Shown here piece by piece: positions 10,773 through 21,649 of a stretch of DNA of 64,000 nucleotides. Position numbers and translations under genes: made by a program. Source of the DNA: Mantis religiosa. Taxonomy: Eukaryota > Arthropoda > Insecta > Mantodea > Mantidae. How positions within the stretch are numbered: position 1 is the first letter of the stretch; every line of letters starts with the position of its first letter. The stretch lies in the NCBI GenBank assembly GCA_030765055.1, contig CM060950.1, positions 16,672,966 through 16,736,965 of the forward strand, in the 5' to 3' direction. The notes beneath the pieces are model-generated. The model did not search any database and was not told the DNA's origin. It saw nothing but the letters and a program-made list of their open reading frames with translations.

Positions 10773-11639
10773 GCCAAATTACAATATCCATCATAAAATT
10801 AACAGAAATTTACACATAACTTATGCACAATAAACAAACCTAAAGCATACATGAACATGAAGTAATGTAGGAAAAGAGAAACAAGAAATAAAACTTAATA
10901 CTGTCTAAAACTGTGCATAAGACTGCCTTCATGATCACAACTAGTAAAAAGGTTATTTACATTCTTAAACTTAAAAAGGGAGGCAGAATTCATCTGTCAA
11001 GTGTTTATTTCAAGGAACTTTGGTAATAGACTGCAACGTATATCCCAATATATCAACAAAGAGCAATAACAAATCACAAGTTGATTGCTAAGAAATTATG
11101 ATTTGCAAAATGTACAAACAGTAATTGTAAATGTAATAGACTTCAATTAATATCAAGTGACAATAGTGTAAGACATTTTATAATAGTTTGTGACACTTTT
11201 CTTAGAATGTTTGTTTTTTGTGTTGGCTGATGTATTTAAGATATTTTTTAAGTGTTAAATATTACATGGTGTTTGTTTTACACAAAACTGAACACTGGCT
11301 TTTCTTTACATGTAGCACACTATCATTTTTTGTAATTTGTGTATTATTTTAGAATACAAATCAATAACAGTTCTGCTATTTTAGGTTAACTGCCTTTAAA
11401 TAAACAAATAATAAATTGCTGTATACAAAAAAAAAAAAAAAGCTTTGGGAACATGATACTCCAGAAAACTTAGGATCCTAATGAACACAAAGGTAATGAG
11501 TTAACTGAAAAGCAACTGGAATACTAACTGTAACACTTTTTGAATCACATATTATACAGAACAGAGCTCATGGAGGTATTCAAAACAAAAACTAGGTAAT
11601 TACACATTAATAATCAAGATATGCCGCTAGCCATTTCTT
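10773..11639. other. AT-rich non-coding stretch
   Basis: No gene recognised. A poly-A tract lies at about 11428-11441. Confidence 0.5.
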
Positions 11640-12010
11640 TCTTTCTTTTAACTCCTCTTCTTTTTTAACTTCCCTAGTTACACCAATATCATGGTGTTAG
11701 GGGACTCTTTGACCTCTAACGTTAATGCCATTAGGCATCGGATTGAAGAACTGCAACTGTGAATCAGATAAGAAATCCAGGATGGGTCAACAGTCCGATG
11801 CCTGGAATGAAAGTGAGAGAAGTAGATGAACAGAATGAGGGTAAAGTAGATGAAAGGAAAGATAATGGAGCAATTGGTGGAATGATGCCAGGGAAAACCA
11901 GAGATCCCGGAGAAAATCTGCCCCAATACTAATCTCAAATGCAGTCGCCTGGGACTGTACCTGGGCTGCCTTGGTGACAGTCAAGTAGTTCAACCACTTG
12001 GCCATGGCAT
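11640..12010 (-). mobile_element. tRNA-derived SINE (second family), degenerate
   Basis: On the minus strand the unit starts with a decayed tRNA head: GCCATGGCCAAGTGGTTGAA as A box and GGTACAGTCCCAGGCGACTG as B-box region. It continues through GGGGCAGATTTTCTCCGGGA and TCTCTGGTTTTCCCTGGCAT, then CCACCAATTGCTCCATTA. The same order is seen in the copies at 18.7 kb (-) and 22.7 kb (+). The core TTTTCTCCGGGAnCTCnGGTTT looks like a central domain known from invertebrate SINEs; I infer this without a database. Confidence 0.65.
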
Positions 12011-12263
12011 GGCCTCAATTTAATTCAATCAAGTAAAATAGTCTTCTATTAAACAATTTATTCTTTTTAAGGTACTGGAACGTTGCCCATCGCTAGAGCA
12101 CTGTCAGGGTTATGTACCTCACATCACCAAGAGGAAAAAATGAATGTGAGGCATTTTTCACATTCCTTTCATGGAAGTGTTGAAAACAGTGTTGTTGTAA
12201 TAAATTAAATTTAAAAGAAGTCGATTAAAGAAATTTTAGAATACTTCATTATTTAAAAAAACA

Positions 12264-12480
12264 GGAACAAGGTATTCAATTTCGACATCCCCCAGAAAGA
12301 TTTGTTCAGCAAGTTCTTCGAACCACCACCAGAGGAGACCTATGACAAAATATCGCCAGCGACACCACTGAGAACCAGTCGATGTCTGGTTGACAATGGA
12401 GGAAAATAACCTCTGAAACATGTTCAGGGAAATTTAAAAGCGTTTAGTGTCATTAATCAACTCCCTTTAAATTCGTTTTT
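12264..12480 (+). repeat. left terminal repeat of the Penelope-like element
   Basis: About 85-90% identical by eye to 13907-14120, covering the end of the coding region (FNFDIPQKDLFSKF...EPPPE...YDKI) and the start of the 3' untranslated region (TTTAGTGTCATTAATC). Confidence 0.75.
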
Positions 12481-12794
12481 CACATATTCCAACATTATGT
12501 CTGACAGGAGAAAATATGCGACTCCTGATAATTTACACCATATAGTATCACAATCTTTGTTTATTTATGTGATGCATTCAGACTGGTGAATAAACAAATT
12601 TATTTAAAACACAAAGTTTTCGTGAAAAATATACAAAATTGTGAGAAAATTGAAATATGGCAAAATTTTTACTTTATATGTCACTAAAAGACAAAAGATG
12701 ACGATCTTTATCTTAGGTGATAAACTGCAAGTTATACTGGCATGTTGATCCAATAAACCTCAAGAGAGGAAGGTTGAGGAACCAGCATTGCTTA

Positions 12795-14048
12795 TTTACT
12801 TGCTTTTACAACTTCCAGGTCTCCACTATACAACCTCACAAATTTCAAATCACTTGGAAAGTCATCATCTGAAATTTCAGATTACATCGAACTAACCAAA
12901 TTATGCATAGAACAAAATTTCTTCCAGTTTCAAACAAAATATTTCCACCAAACTTCAGGTTTAGCAATGGGCAACCCCCTATCACCCTTCCTAGCCCATC
13001 TGTACATGAGTGCATTAGAAATAAGGATCACCAAAGGCTTCCCTTGGATGTACAAACTCTGGCAACGATATGTAGATGACATCTTTGCAATAGTACCAAA
13101 ATAACATCAGTGATGCACTAAAACTTTTAAATATCCAAGAAAAAAGCATCAAGTTCACTGTAGAAATAGAAAAAGACGAGTATTTACCATTTTTGGATCT
13201 AAAAATGAGAAATAAAAACAGACTAAACTTTGGCATTTACAGAAAAACAACACAGACAGACTACATAAAAGCTAATGGCTACAACCCAAGATCCCACAAA
13301 CAGGCAATCTTCAATAGTTTAGCACACAGACTGGTCAACATCCCTCTCACAGCAGAAGAATACAAAACAGAATACAACAAAATTATTGAAATAGCACAAA
13401 AAAATGACTTTCCCAAATCATTAGTAGACAGAAAAGTGAACTTAGCAAAAAAGAAGAAACTACTAAAGGAAACCACAACCCTCTCAGCTACAGAAACTAA
13501 TATGATTTTAAAATAATTCACTTAGCATCCATGGGCCTTTGATAAATTCAAAAAAGTCTTCAAAAATCAAAACATTCAACTAGCACCAGTCAACCATTTC
13601 TCCTTCAAAAACCTAATTTGCTCAAACATCAAAAATGCCATTCCATCTAACAAAAAATCTGGTATATATCAAATTGAATGCAGTGACTATAGTCAAATTT
13701 ATATTGGAAAAACCAACAGAAATTTAGAAACAAGAGCAAAGCAACACTTTAGAAACATAAAATATAAACAATTAGAAAAATCAGCAGTTGCCAAGCATTT
13801 TTGGGAAAAAAAAACACAACATAAATCCAGAACCAAAACTACTAAAACATACTTCAGGAAAACAAGAACTATCCACATGGGAACAAATCTTCATTTCAAA
13901 AAATAGGAACAAAGTATTCAATTTCGACATCCCCCAGAAAGATTTGTTCAGCAAGTTCCTTGAACCACCACCAGAGCAGACCTATGACAAAATATTGTCA
14001 ACTACACCAATGAGAACCAGTCAATGGCTGGTTGAGGATGGAGGTTAA
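12795..14048 (+). pseudogene. Penelope-like reverse transcriptase with GIY-YIG endonuclease
   Basis: Reverse transcriptase motifs: FHQTSGLAMGNPLSPFLAHLYM (about 12945-13010) and the catalytic YVDD at 13069-13080 (RYVDDIFAIV). A frameshift near 13100 leads to EYLPFLDLKM and FGIYRKTTQTDYI (13180-13260). After a stop at 13514 comes the endonuclease domain: SGIYQIEC (about 13660), IYIGKTNRNLETRAKQH (13699-13750) and SAVAKHF. A last frameshift leads to the C terminus at 14048. The palm and thumb are readable, while fingers and N terminus are lost. The enzyme would have nicked target DNA and copied its own RNA, but this copy is broken. Confidence 0.85.
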
Positions 14049-14160
14049 GTCTCTGAAACACATTCCAGAAAAATTTAAAAGTGTTGTTTAGTGTCATTAA
14101 TCGACTCCCTTTAAATTTAATTTATTATAACAACACTGTTTTCAACATTTCCAAGAAAGG

Positions 14161-14689
14161 AATTGCTTGCTATATACTGAAGACCAGATACCTTCAAGTC
14201 GTTACACAATTCCCACCTGTGCTCATATTTCATTTTGTCCAAAACAGTTTGCTTTGTGAGATAAAAGGTATCGAAGCTAGAGTGTTCCCATAGTAGTACA
14301 GCCTTCAAGCTCCATTTAGAGGAAATCCATAAATAGCAATTACTCCCCAGCTGTTAAATCAGTCCTGGAATGTCACACCAGTAATTCACATCATCTTCCT
14401 TATTGAAATACTTCCTGAGTTGTTTATCTTCATACCAAGAAAAAAGGCAGATCCAGGAGCAATTATGGCTCAGTATGTGTTTTCTAGCCCACAGCATATA
14501 TTTAGTTGTGATTTGTATGTGGTAACACAGCTCGCCAAATGAAAGTACAATTTGTAGAAAGATTTCCAAGTGCAAAAGTTCCAGGCATACACCAATCCAT
14601 GAGGTTTACAATAAATTTCAGGCCACAGGAAGTGTTTGGGCTAAGAAATCTAAAAGATGGCATATCATTGTTACTGTAGAAACATTAGC
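14161..14689. other. non-coding, nothing recognised
   Basis: No supportable feature seen between the Penelope-like 3' end and the mariner-like relic. Confidence 0.5.
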
Positions 14690-15330
14690 CAACATCTGTC
14701 ATCATTTGGAGAATTCCCCCAAAACTCACCTAAGTATCTATCACAACACGCACGCTGTTATCGCTGTGCACGAAGAGCTACCATATAGCTGAAGTTAACT
14801 GTGCCAGATGCTCTTCAACCAGGTGAATCTGTAATTAGGCATCTCTTTATGACAAAACAATTAGTGTATGGTGCCCCATGGACATACATAGTTATAAGGC
14901 CAACTGATTTTATGTCAACAGCTGAAGCCCATACATATGTGAACACAATTTTGCATATTTTTTTTTTACACACTATTAAGACAGGGAGCATGATTTTGCC
15001 TTTTTTCAACAACACTCTGCAACAGCTCATACAGCCAATATTTCAATGAGAGCAATGTTAAGTGTGTTTCAAGATAGAATTATTAGTGGAGATTTGTGGG
15101 CTCCTCAGTCTCTCAACCTAGACCCTTGTGATTTCTATCTCTGGTGCAACTTAATACAAAGTGGACAAGATGCCACACACCTGGAAGAATTAAAACAAAA
15201 CACCCTCCAGAAAACTGCAAGCATATCACCACATGAACTACGGCAAGTGATGGATAGTATCCTAAAGAGGTGCCAAAATTGTATTGACAATAGCGATCAG
15301 TTTCAGCATCTCCTTTTATAAGGTTGGGAA
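14690..15330 (+). pseudogene. mariner-like transposase relic
   Basis: Fragments appear in order on the plus strand: SPKTHLSIYHNTR near 14720, LTVPDALQPGESV near 14797, then an N-to-C run from about 15005: FQQHSATAHTANIS, then DRIISGDLWAPQSLNLDPCD and FYLWCNL, ending FQHLLL at 15321. The QQD motif common in this family reads QQH here, so the second catalytic Asp is lost. The conserved SPDL reads SLNL, so the third Asp is lost too. No terminal repeats found. Confidence 0.7.
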
Positions 15331-15820
15331 GTAAAGCCTTAAAAAGTAATTTTAAAAATGTTATATGGTTCCACTCACACCTTACTATGATAGCAACAAT
15401 CGGCAATCAGCACCATGGACATAAACAGGCAGAATACTGTGCAGCCGATTCATTGTTTTTTGAATCTCACTTTGCAAATAGTAAAATAAGTATGTAATTT
15501 GTGCCGAGGTTTACCACATGAACCAAACTGTTATGTGAACTAACAATGATCATAGAAGCACTGATGTAATAGCCAACATATCTTAAGTCCCTTTCAGATA
15601 CTTTGGCATCAAAAACAAAGGGGAATTACAATCACCTGGCTCTGAAATTATCACTTTCTATGACTTGGGAATATATGATAATAAGGCTCAAAAGAGCATT
15701 CTTTTTTAACCATGAATGTGCCAAAAAAAAATCTTTAATTTTTCATTTTTTTGGTCTTATGCCCGATATCACCAACAATGTTAAGGCTTAACACGACTTT
15801 AGCAATAGTTATAACCAAAA
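15331..15820. other. AT-rich non-coding stretch
   Basis: No gene recognised; short frames have no domain. Confidence 0.5.
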
Positions 15821-15888
15821 TTGCATTTCACCAACAAGTGTTAGTTCAACACTTGTGTTAAATCTCTTGTTAAACTAACAAGCCAAAT

Positions 15889-16166
15889 AGAGTCAACATG
15901 AAAAATTCAATGCCACGGACAGGATCTGAACCACGGATCTCCTGGTTTCCGTCCAGTCGCTCTAACTCATTGAGCTACCATGGCCAATGTGCCGTCCTGA
16001 CATTAAATTCTCAGTTTGACTCATATATTTCCCTGGTAGACCACTAGCGGCTCTCGCATTCGAGATACACCGTCTGTGGCGACTTACTATCGTTAAGTAC
16101 TTGAGTCCCAGGCTTCATCAGTTAACTCTTATTAGTGTGAAGAAATGATTTTCATCAATTAATTAA
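15889..16166 (-). mobile_element. tRNA-containing SINE-like unit with 13-bp flanking repeat
   Basis: A single unit flanked by TAACAAGCCAAAT at 15876-15888 and 16167-16179. Read on minus, it begins ATTAATTGATGAAAATCATT, an inverted version of the inter-unit linker (TTCTTCACACTA), runs through the common body and ends 20-25 bp after the tRNA-like module (15911-15984) with CATGTTGACTCT. This clean copy defines the family 3' end: tRNA-like module plus a short unique tail, without poly-A. Confidence 0.8.
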
Positions 16167-16211
16167 TAACAAGCCAAATTTTTGTTGTTAAGTCCTTAAC
16201 AATTGTAAATA

Positions 16212-16412
16212 GTCAAGATGGCAGCCGTGAATGCAGCTGTTGATGTTGATTTGCTATATTTAAGACCGTCTGAATGGCATTTGTAATAGAGTACGGCCTA
16301 TGAGGAGAAATGATTCTGAGGAGCTATCAGAAGAAAATTTTCTACAGAGGTATAGACTGTTGAAACAAGTTGCCTTGAAGGTTACTGCAGAGTACAAGAG
16401 AGGTTAGAACAT
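16212..16412 (+). pseudogene. Harbinger transposase N-terminal fragment (tentative)
   Basis: From about 16295 one frame reads RPMRRNDSEELSEENFLQRYRLLKQVALKV, which resembles the region before the catalytic domain of HARBI1-like transposases (acidic patch, then F-x-x-R-[YF]-R-L). Only this short piece is present. An upstream ATG at 16219 (MAAVNAAVDVDLL) may be the old start, in a different frame. The call depends partly on the neighbouring Myb/SANT frame. Confidence 0.4.
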
Positions 16413-16529
16413 GCACTGAAAGGAATATGCTGATCCTACTTTTGCTTCAAGTATTCATAATATTGAATTATGTGGATAATACACTGTCCACCTCCCATCT
16501 TGAAACGTTCAAGTCACTCGTCACTTGTC

Positions 16530-16748
16530 TTACTTTGCACCTCGTTTTAAATTTATGTAATACTGACGTAGTTGTTTTGTGCTTCTAGTGTGGCATACAT
16601 TTGAAATAAATTTGTTTCCAATTTTTTCCCATGTGACATCTTTCTCTTTTATATTCATCGAATTTGTCCTCTTATTTTCCACAATATCCTTATACTTCAT
16701 CACCAATTTGATTAACAATTCTTTCTCCATGAATGAGAAATTTGCCAC
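16530..16748 (-). CDS. Myb/SANT-like DNA-binding protein, intact N-terminal frame
   Basis: A 72-codon minus-strand frame starts with ATG at 16748: MANFSFMEKELLIKLVMKYK. It continues ENKRTNS, KEKDVTWEKIGNKF and RSTKQLRQYYINLKRGAK. Spaced tryptophan and aliphatic residues, KR-T and the closing Q-L-R-x-x-Y-x-N-L-K-R match the Myb/SANT-like domain found both in transposon-derived host proteins and as the second protein of Harbinger elements, where it helps bring the transposase to the TIRs. The frame stops right after the domain, so the protein is truncated relative to full-length relatives or the next part is lost. It is free of stops, unlike its neighbours. Confidence 0.65.
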   Translation of the reverse strand: MANFSFMEKELLIKLVMKYKDIVENKRTNSMNIKEKDVTWEKIGNKFISNVCHTRSTKQLRQYYINLKRGAK

Positions 16749-17109
16749 ACGGCTTTTGTTTACCCGCCATTTTTTCAGCTATTTGCAGATGAATATGAAA
16801 ACAAAAGTGCATTGCAATATGTTCAGAAAATAATACGACTCATCCATAGCCTTCCATAGGTGTAATATTTACAAGTCTCTTGGTGTTAACACATGTTTGT
16901 TGACATTTTCAGAAAACAGGTTGGTGAAATGCAAGAAATTTAACAGGTTTGCTAGTGCTGTGACAATTGTTACATTACGTTTGTTATTGTCGATTTTAAC
17001 ATTTGTTGGTGAATTCAGGCATTAGAGTAGTATGGCTCTCAGGTACAGAAATGTTTTCATTGTTATCTACATAAAATATATGTGAACTCAACACAAACAA
17101 ATGGATACA

Positions 17110-17345
17110 TGGAAAGGTAGAGTCAGACTGAAAAACTCAATGCCATAACCAGGATTTGAAGCACAGATCTTCCAGTCTGTGTCCAGCTGCTCTTAACCAT
17201 TGAGCTACTATGGCCAACATCCCAGCACAAAATTAAATTTTCAAACTGACTTGTGTTTTTCCCGGTAAACCACTAAGGATTCTCATAGACACATGAGACA
17301 ACTACCTTAATGACTTACTATGCTGCAAGTACTTTAAGGTGACCA
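17110..17345 (-). mobile_element. tRNA-containing SINE-like copy, truncated
   Basis: Minus orientation. The 3' end on that strand is AGTCTGACTCTACC after the tRNA-like module (17141-17214). The body is present back to CTTAAAGTACTTGCAGCATA at about 17337. It belongs to the same subfamily as the array at 7.5-10.8 kb. No clear flanking repeat. Confidence 0.7.
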
Positions 17346-18640
17346 TTGATTTTTGAATGTGTTTTAAGTTTTTAATTAAAAAACAGAATAATAATAATTT
17401 CATGGATGATTTAGCCCCATCAACCATTTTGGACAAAAGGTGCCATAAATGCTAAAAATCTTTTTGATGTTTTCATAAAACCCAATTGCATTTTTAATGG
17501 TTCTTTAAACAATAAGACTGTGTTCACTTAACTTTTGTATTTATAATTTTTTAATTATACAACACCTACACCCAATGTTGCATTATCATGCAAAAAAATT
17601 AAACCAAGCTTCAAAATATTCCACAGTAAGGCTGGTTCTACACTTTCTCTACTCTCAAAATGTTGTTTGAACTTGAGCTCAAGACTAAAATGAGCTTTCC
17701 CACAAAAAGAAAAGAGTACTGCCCTTTGGTCCTTGATGCAAAAGCACCTGCAAAGCTATTGTGAACATAAAATTCATCTAGGAATAAATGTGAATCTTAT
17801 TTTGCTCTTTTGTGGTTGATGAATAAGCTTAGGATATGCAGATAAGCACTTGTAAATAACTGAACCAAACACATACAGTATTAACAGTAAGTATATTATG
17901 TAAAACACAAAATTCATAACTTTTAGGAGCTTTGTAATAGTAAAAGCAAAAGTTAACATTAGAAGTCAAATTAGCACATGTTTGCTTCTATTATTCTTTA
18001 ATCTGTACAAAACACGTTTCAGCAGCATACACTTCCATTATCAGCTGTAGGTCCACTGCCAAGGGTTAACGTACTTGCAGCAGTCAGTGTCATAAGTTAT
18101 TTTATTCATTCTTTAATATACACATAAAATGACATCCAAATTTAAAATTTATCCTCTTAATCCTCTATCCACAAAATCTGCCATCTTGATCATATGCGAC
18201 TATTAACATTAGAAAGTAACTCTAGTGTAAATTATTCATAATGCAACTTTTCCAGAAGTCCCGATCTTCGGACATATTCACTAACTAATTTCATCTGCCT
18301 GTAACTTTTGAGATCCACAGCAGGCATGCAAATACTGATATTTAAGATTATTGCAAATTACGCACAAAGGCAAGGAAATAAAAATTACAGGTGGAACATA
18401 AATGAGCAGGCTTATTATCTGTTGCATTATAAAGTCTACAATTGCAATAAAGGGATATAAACCGTGTTCATGTGGCTAAAGTGTTACTGACATGGTCGTC
18501 TAAATTTAAGAATGGTAGCAATCACCAGTAATGGCGATATGCCAGAACTCTGTCTCAAAGTTTGACACACAAATAAATGTGTAGACATATTTTCACACTT
18601 GAGCACATTTCAATTCCATCAATTTCAAGTAAGCTCTTCT
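17346..18640. other. AT-rich non-coding stretch
   Basis: I see no gene, repeat boundary or structured element here. Confidence 0.5.
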
Positions 18641-19008
18641 TTCTCTTCCTTAACTGCCCTCTTATACCACTACATGGTGTCAGGGTATTCTTGTTCCTCT
18701 TAACCCTTATGCAGGTTGAGGAACAGAATCTCGGATCAGTGAGAGAGAATCCAATATGGGTGATCACCTCGATGTCTGGTATGAGTGTGAGGGAAGTGGA
18801 TCATAGAATGAGGGCGAGATGAAATGCTAGGAAAAATGATGGAGCAATTGGTGGAATGGTGGCGAGGGAAACTGGAGGACCCGAAGAAACCCGCCCCAGT
18901 GCAGTGATGTCCACCACAGATCTCACTTTGCAGTCACCTGGGATCGAACCCAAGCAGCACTGGTGAGAACCAAGCGGTCTAACCACTCAACCACGGCACA
19001 GCTCAGGT
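18641..19008 (-). mobile_element. tRNA-derived SINE (second family), degenerate
   Basis: On the minus strand: a tRNA head with A box CCGTGGTTGAGTGGTTAGAC and B box GGTTCGATCCCAGGTGACTG (about 18935-19000), then AAGTGAGATCTGTGGTGGAC, GGGGCGGGTTTCTTCGGGTC, CTCCAGTTTCCCTCG and CCACCAATTGCTCCATC. It shares its order with 11640-12010 and 22705-22953 and is longer at the 3' side than the latter. Confidence 0.75.
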
Positions 19009-19555
19009 GAGCTCAAACACCAGATCAAACTGCATGTGTGGTGGCCACCAAGATAATCATGGAACATCCAGATATTCAACACAGATATTTCGGTGAACAA
19101 CCTGAACATTTCTTCACTATAAATTTCTCATTATCATTCTGACATCACTAAATAAATGCTAATTGGGCCATCTTTCAAATAGGTGATAAGGCAAGTTTTT
19201 AAGTCTGAAACTGTGAAAGCAATTCATTTTTCATGAAAGGGCTGTTGGGAACATTTCTTATTTATAACACTAAGATTTGAGGCTTTTGCAGCAATTATGC
19301 ACATACATATACTGTGGAACTCAGATAATTTGAATGTCTATGATTCAAAAAATTTAACTGGTCCCTTGAATTTTGTATTAAAGCAATGTAAAACAAATAA
19401 CATGTTTTTAGTTAATTGATGGAATTAATTGATGTAAATATTTGATATATATAATATATATTATATATATATATATATTTATTTCATTGACGTGTCACCT
19501 GTTTACGGAGCTAATGCTCACTTTGTAAATGTTTGTGATGAATAATTATTATTAT
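19009..19555. other. non-coding with an AT microsatellite
   Basis: An (AT)n-rich tract at about 19444-19482. No gene recognised. Confidence 0.55.
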
Positions 19556-20190
19556 TAATTTCTTCATACTAGCCATATATAGGCTAAGGTTTTTGATAGA
19601 TTGAGTCAACATGAAAAATTCAATGCCATGGCCGGGATTTGAACCATGGATCTCCTGGTTTCCATCCAGTCGCTCTAACCCACTGAGCTACCATGACCAA
19701 TTTGCCGTCCAGACATTAAATTCTCCATTTGACTCATATATTTCACCAGTAAACCACTAGGGGCTCTAGCATTTGAAATACACCGTTTGTGGCAACTTAC
19801 TGTCCTAAATACTTGAGTCCCAGGCTTCATTATTTAACTCTTATTATTTTAGTTACTTGATGGAAATTAATAATTTCTTCATACTAGCCGTATATAGGCT
19901 AAGGTGAAATCATTAATTTATATCAAGTAACTAAAATAACAAGAGTTAAATAATGAAGCCTGGGACTTAAGTACTTACGATAGTAAGTCGCCACATACAG
20001 TGTATCTCGAATGCGAGAGCCCCTAGTGGTTTACTGGTGAAATATACGAGTCAAATGGAGAATTTAATGTCAGGACGGCACGTTGGCCATGGTAGCTCAA
20101 TGAGTTAGAGCGACGATGGAAACCAGTAGATCCTTGGTTCAAATCCCGGTGATGGCATTGAATTTTTCATGTTGACTCAATCTATCAAAT
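19556..20190. mobile_element. head-to-head inverted pair of SINE-like units
   Basis: A minus-oriented unit (tRNA module 19624-19697) and a plus-oriented unit (tRNA module 20086-20157) face each other across a junction near 19870-19920, where TTCTTCATACTAGCCGTATA and its flanks sit. The arms match along their whole length (for example GGCTTCATTATTTAACTCTT against AAGAGTTAAATAATGAAGCC), making an imperfect palindrome of about 630 bp with a tRNA-like module near each outer end. Confidence 0.75.
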
Positions 20191-20199
20191 AACATGTAA

Positions 20200-20290
20200 T
20201 TTAAAATTCCTTTCATTAAAGTTCTGAAAACAGTGTTGTTGTGTCAAGTGTTGTTTAGTGTCATTAATCGACTCCCTTTAAATTTAATGT
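20200..20290. repeat. isolated Penelope-like terminus
   Basis: AATTCCTTTC...CTGAAAACAGTGTTGTTGTG matches the inverted terminal piece at 12165-12210, joined directly to TTGTTTAGTGTCATTAATCG and CTCCCTTTAAATTTA, which matches the element's 3' region at 14085-14120. All coding sequence is gone. Confidence 0.65.
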
Positions 20291-20554
20291 AATTTAAATT
20301 TCATTTTACCATAATTCAAAGTTTTTGTTCATAAATGTGTGTCAAAAATTAATCTAAATTAATACTGATAGAATAATATGGTAGGTTTTGGCAATCTAGC
20401 ACATTTCGAATTGATTTTTAATGAGGCTTTCATGTGGAAGTTGAGGAGAATAAAAACAGATTCTAAGATGATAGAAGACTCATTTTATAACATGGAGCAG
20501 GCATGAATGATTAGAAATAACTAGGCTGCAGGTCTGATTATGGACCCTGTAAGA

Positions 20555-20745
20555 AATGAAACTAGGCAGTATTATATCTTAAGAAAATGAGTTTTATCTG
20601 TATGGTTAATATGTTCTAGCTGGTCATGAAAGTATCTATAATATTGCCATGTTATGGATTTTAACTATAATTAACAAGGTTAGCTGCTGCTCATAGAGAT
20701 TTGCTTGTTTTAAACCAGATGTGTCTATATGGGCGACTGTCATTC
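20555..20745 (+). repeat. unclassified interspersed repeat, copy 1
   Basis: AGGCAGTATTATATCTTAAG, TTTTATCTGTATGGTTAATA, GTTCTAGCTGGTC-TGAAAG, AACAAGGTTAGCTGCTG and TATGGGCGACT occur here and, in the same order, at 25872-26025. The second copy lacks about 30 bp (ATAATATTGCCATGTTATGG). No coding potential or known family recognised. Confidence 0.65.
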
Positions 20746-21649
20746 AAGAGATGAAATTTGATGTTCAGGCACTGCTACATGAGCATAGGTTCCATTTCAT
20801 ATTCTTATATAAATTATTAATGTTGCATTTTAGAAAATTTTCTTTGTGAATTTTCTTGAAATGTAATTACTTCATTTAAAATCTTGTAAAATATAAAGAA
20901 AATGTTTTAAAAAATGTCAGTTTATCAACATAATAAACTCCACATATCTATAGCTATTGGTATGAAGATTATATATACTAGAACCTTCTTTATATGTAAC
21001 CCAGTTTGTATGTAATTTGTATTTATACGTAAATAATCCCAGGTCCCGGAAAAAGTGTGATTTAGAAACATGTTAACAACCTTATTTATATGTAATGCAT
21101 TTGTATATGATTCACTGTTATACAGAACATTAATGAACTACAACGAAATAATTTCATCGATTGAAGACGTGACTAATATAAACAAGTTGAGATAGGCAAT
21201 GCACGTTCTGCAGCTAAACCTAATTGGGATCAGATGCTGATAAGCTGGTATATAAACAAGGTGGGTGAAATTATTAGATTAGAATGTCTTTAAAACTGCT
21301 TTCAGAGTATAGAAATATCGATCCTTAGTAGCTCATCATCAGCGTTCTCAAGATTTAATGCCTCAAAAATCCCTCAAATCTCGAACTGCTCACCTGCCAA
21401 TGCGACACTGAACAGCGATTAATGTCTTCCCGCATCATGTAGCTACTTTAGTAGGGTTTCTGTAAGTGTTTTTGTGGCCCAATCCGTAATTCCGTAAACT
21501 TATGTTCTAAAGGTCACTGGCTTGGTTCCTTCTGTGTAGCTAATTTTTTTTGTGTGTGTGTTTCTAAAGCGTAAATCCTAATAGGAAGAAACAGCATGAT
21601 TCGCAACTAAGAACATGAAGCTGATTGACCAGTGCAATAACATTACTGT
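20746..21649. other. non-coding, possible Tigger-type terminus
   Basis: Mostly AT-rich with no gene. At about 20980-21060 the sequence CTTTATATGTAACCCAGTTTG...ACGTAAATAATCCC resembles the ends of Tigger/pogo elements and may belong to the transposase relic at 22978-24105. No matching right end was confirmed. Confidence 0.3.

Larger units (their letters stand above)
12165..14160 (+). mobile_element. Penelope-like element with terminal repeats
   Basis: The element has a GIY-YIG-bearing reverse transcriptase gene. Its 3' segment (GGAACAAAGTATTCAATTTC onward, about 13907-14110) is repeated directly near the start (12264-12480). Outside that, 12165-12235 is the inverted form of the 3' terminus at about 14095-14160 (AACACTGTTTTCAACA against TGTTGAAAACAGTGTT). 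A direct terminal repeat plus an inverted terminal piece is the usual arrangement of Penelope-like elements. The same terminus occurs alone at 20200-20290. The 5' part of the reverse transcriptase is missing before about 12800. Confidence 0.8.
15821..16934. mobile_element. Harbinger-like element candidate with TIRs
   Basis: TTGCATTTCACCAAC at 15821-15835 is repeated in inverted form at 16920-16934. Between them lie a plus-strand fragment resembling the N terminus of a Harbinger transposase (16212-16412) and a minus-strand Myb/SANT-like frame (16530-16748), the two-gene layout typical of Harbinger elements. A SINE-like unit (15889-16166) is inserted within. The 3-bp target duplication expected of Harbinger is not evident, and a further weak TIR-like match sits at 17001-17013, so the right end is uncertain. 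Confidence 0.5.
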
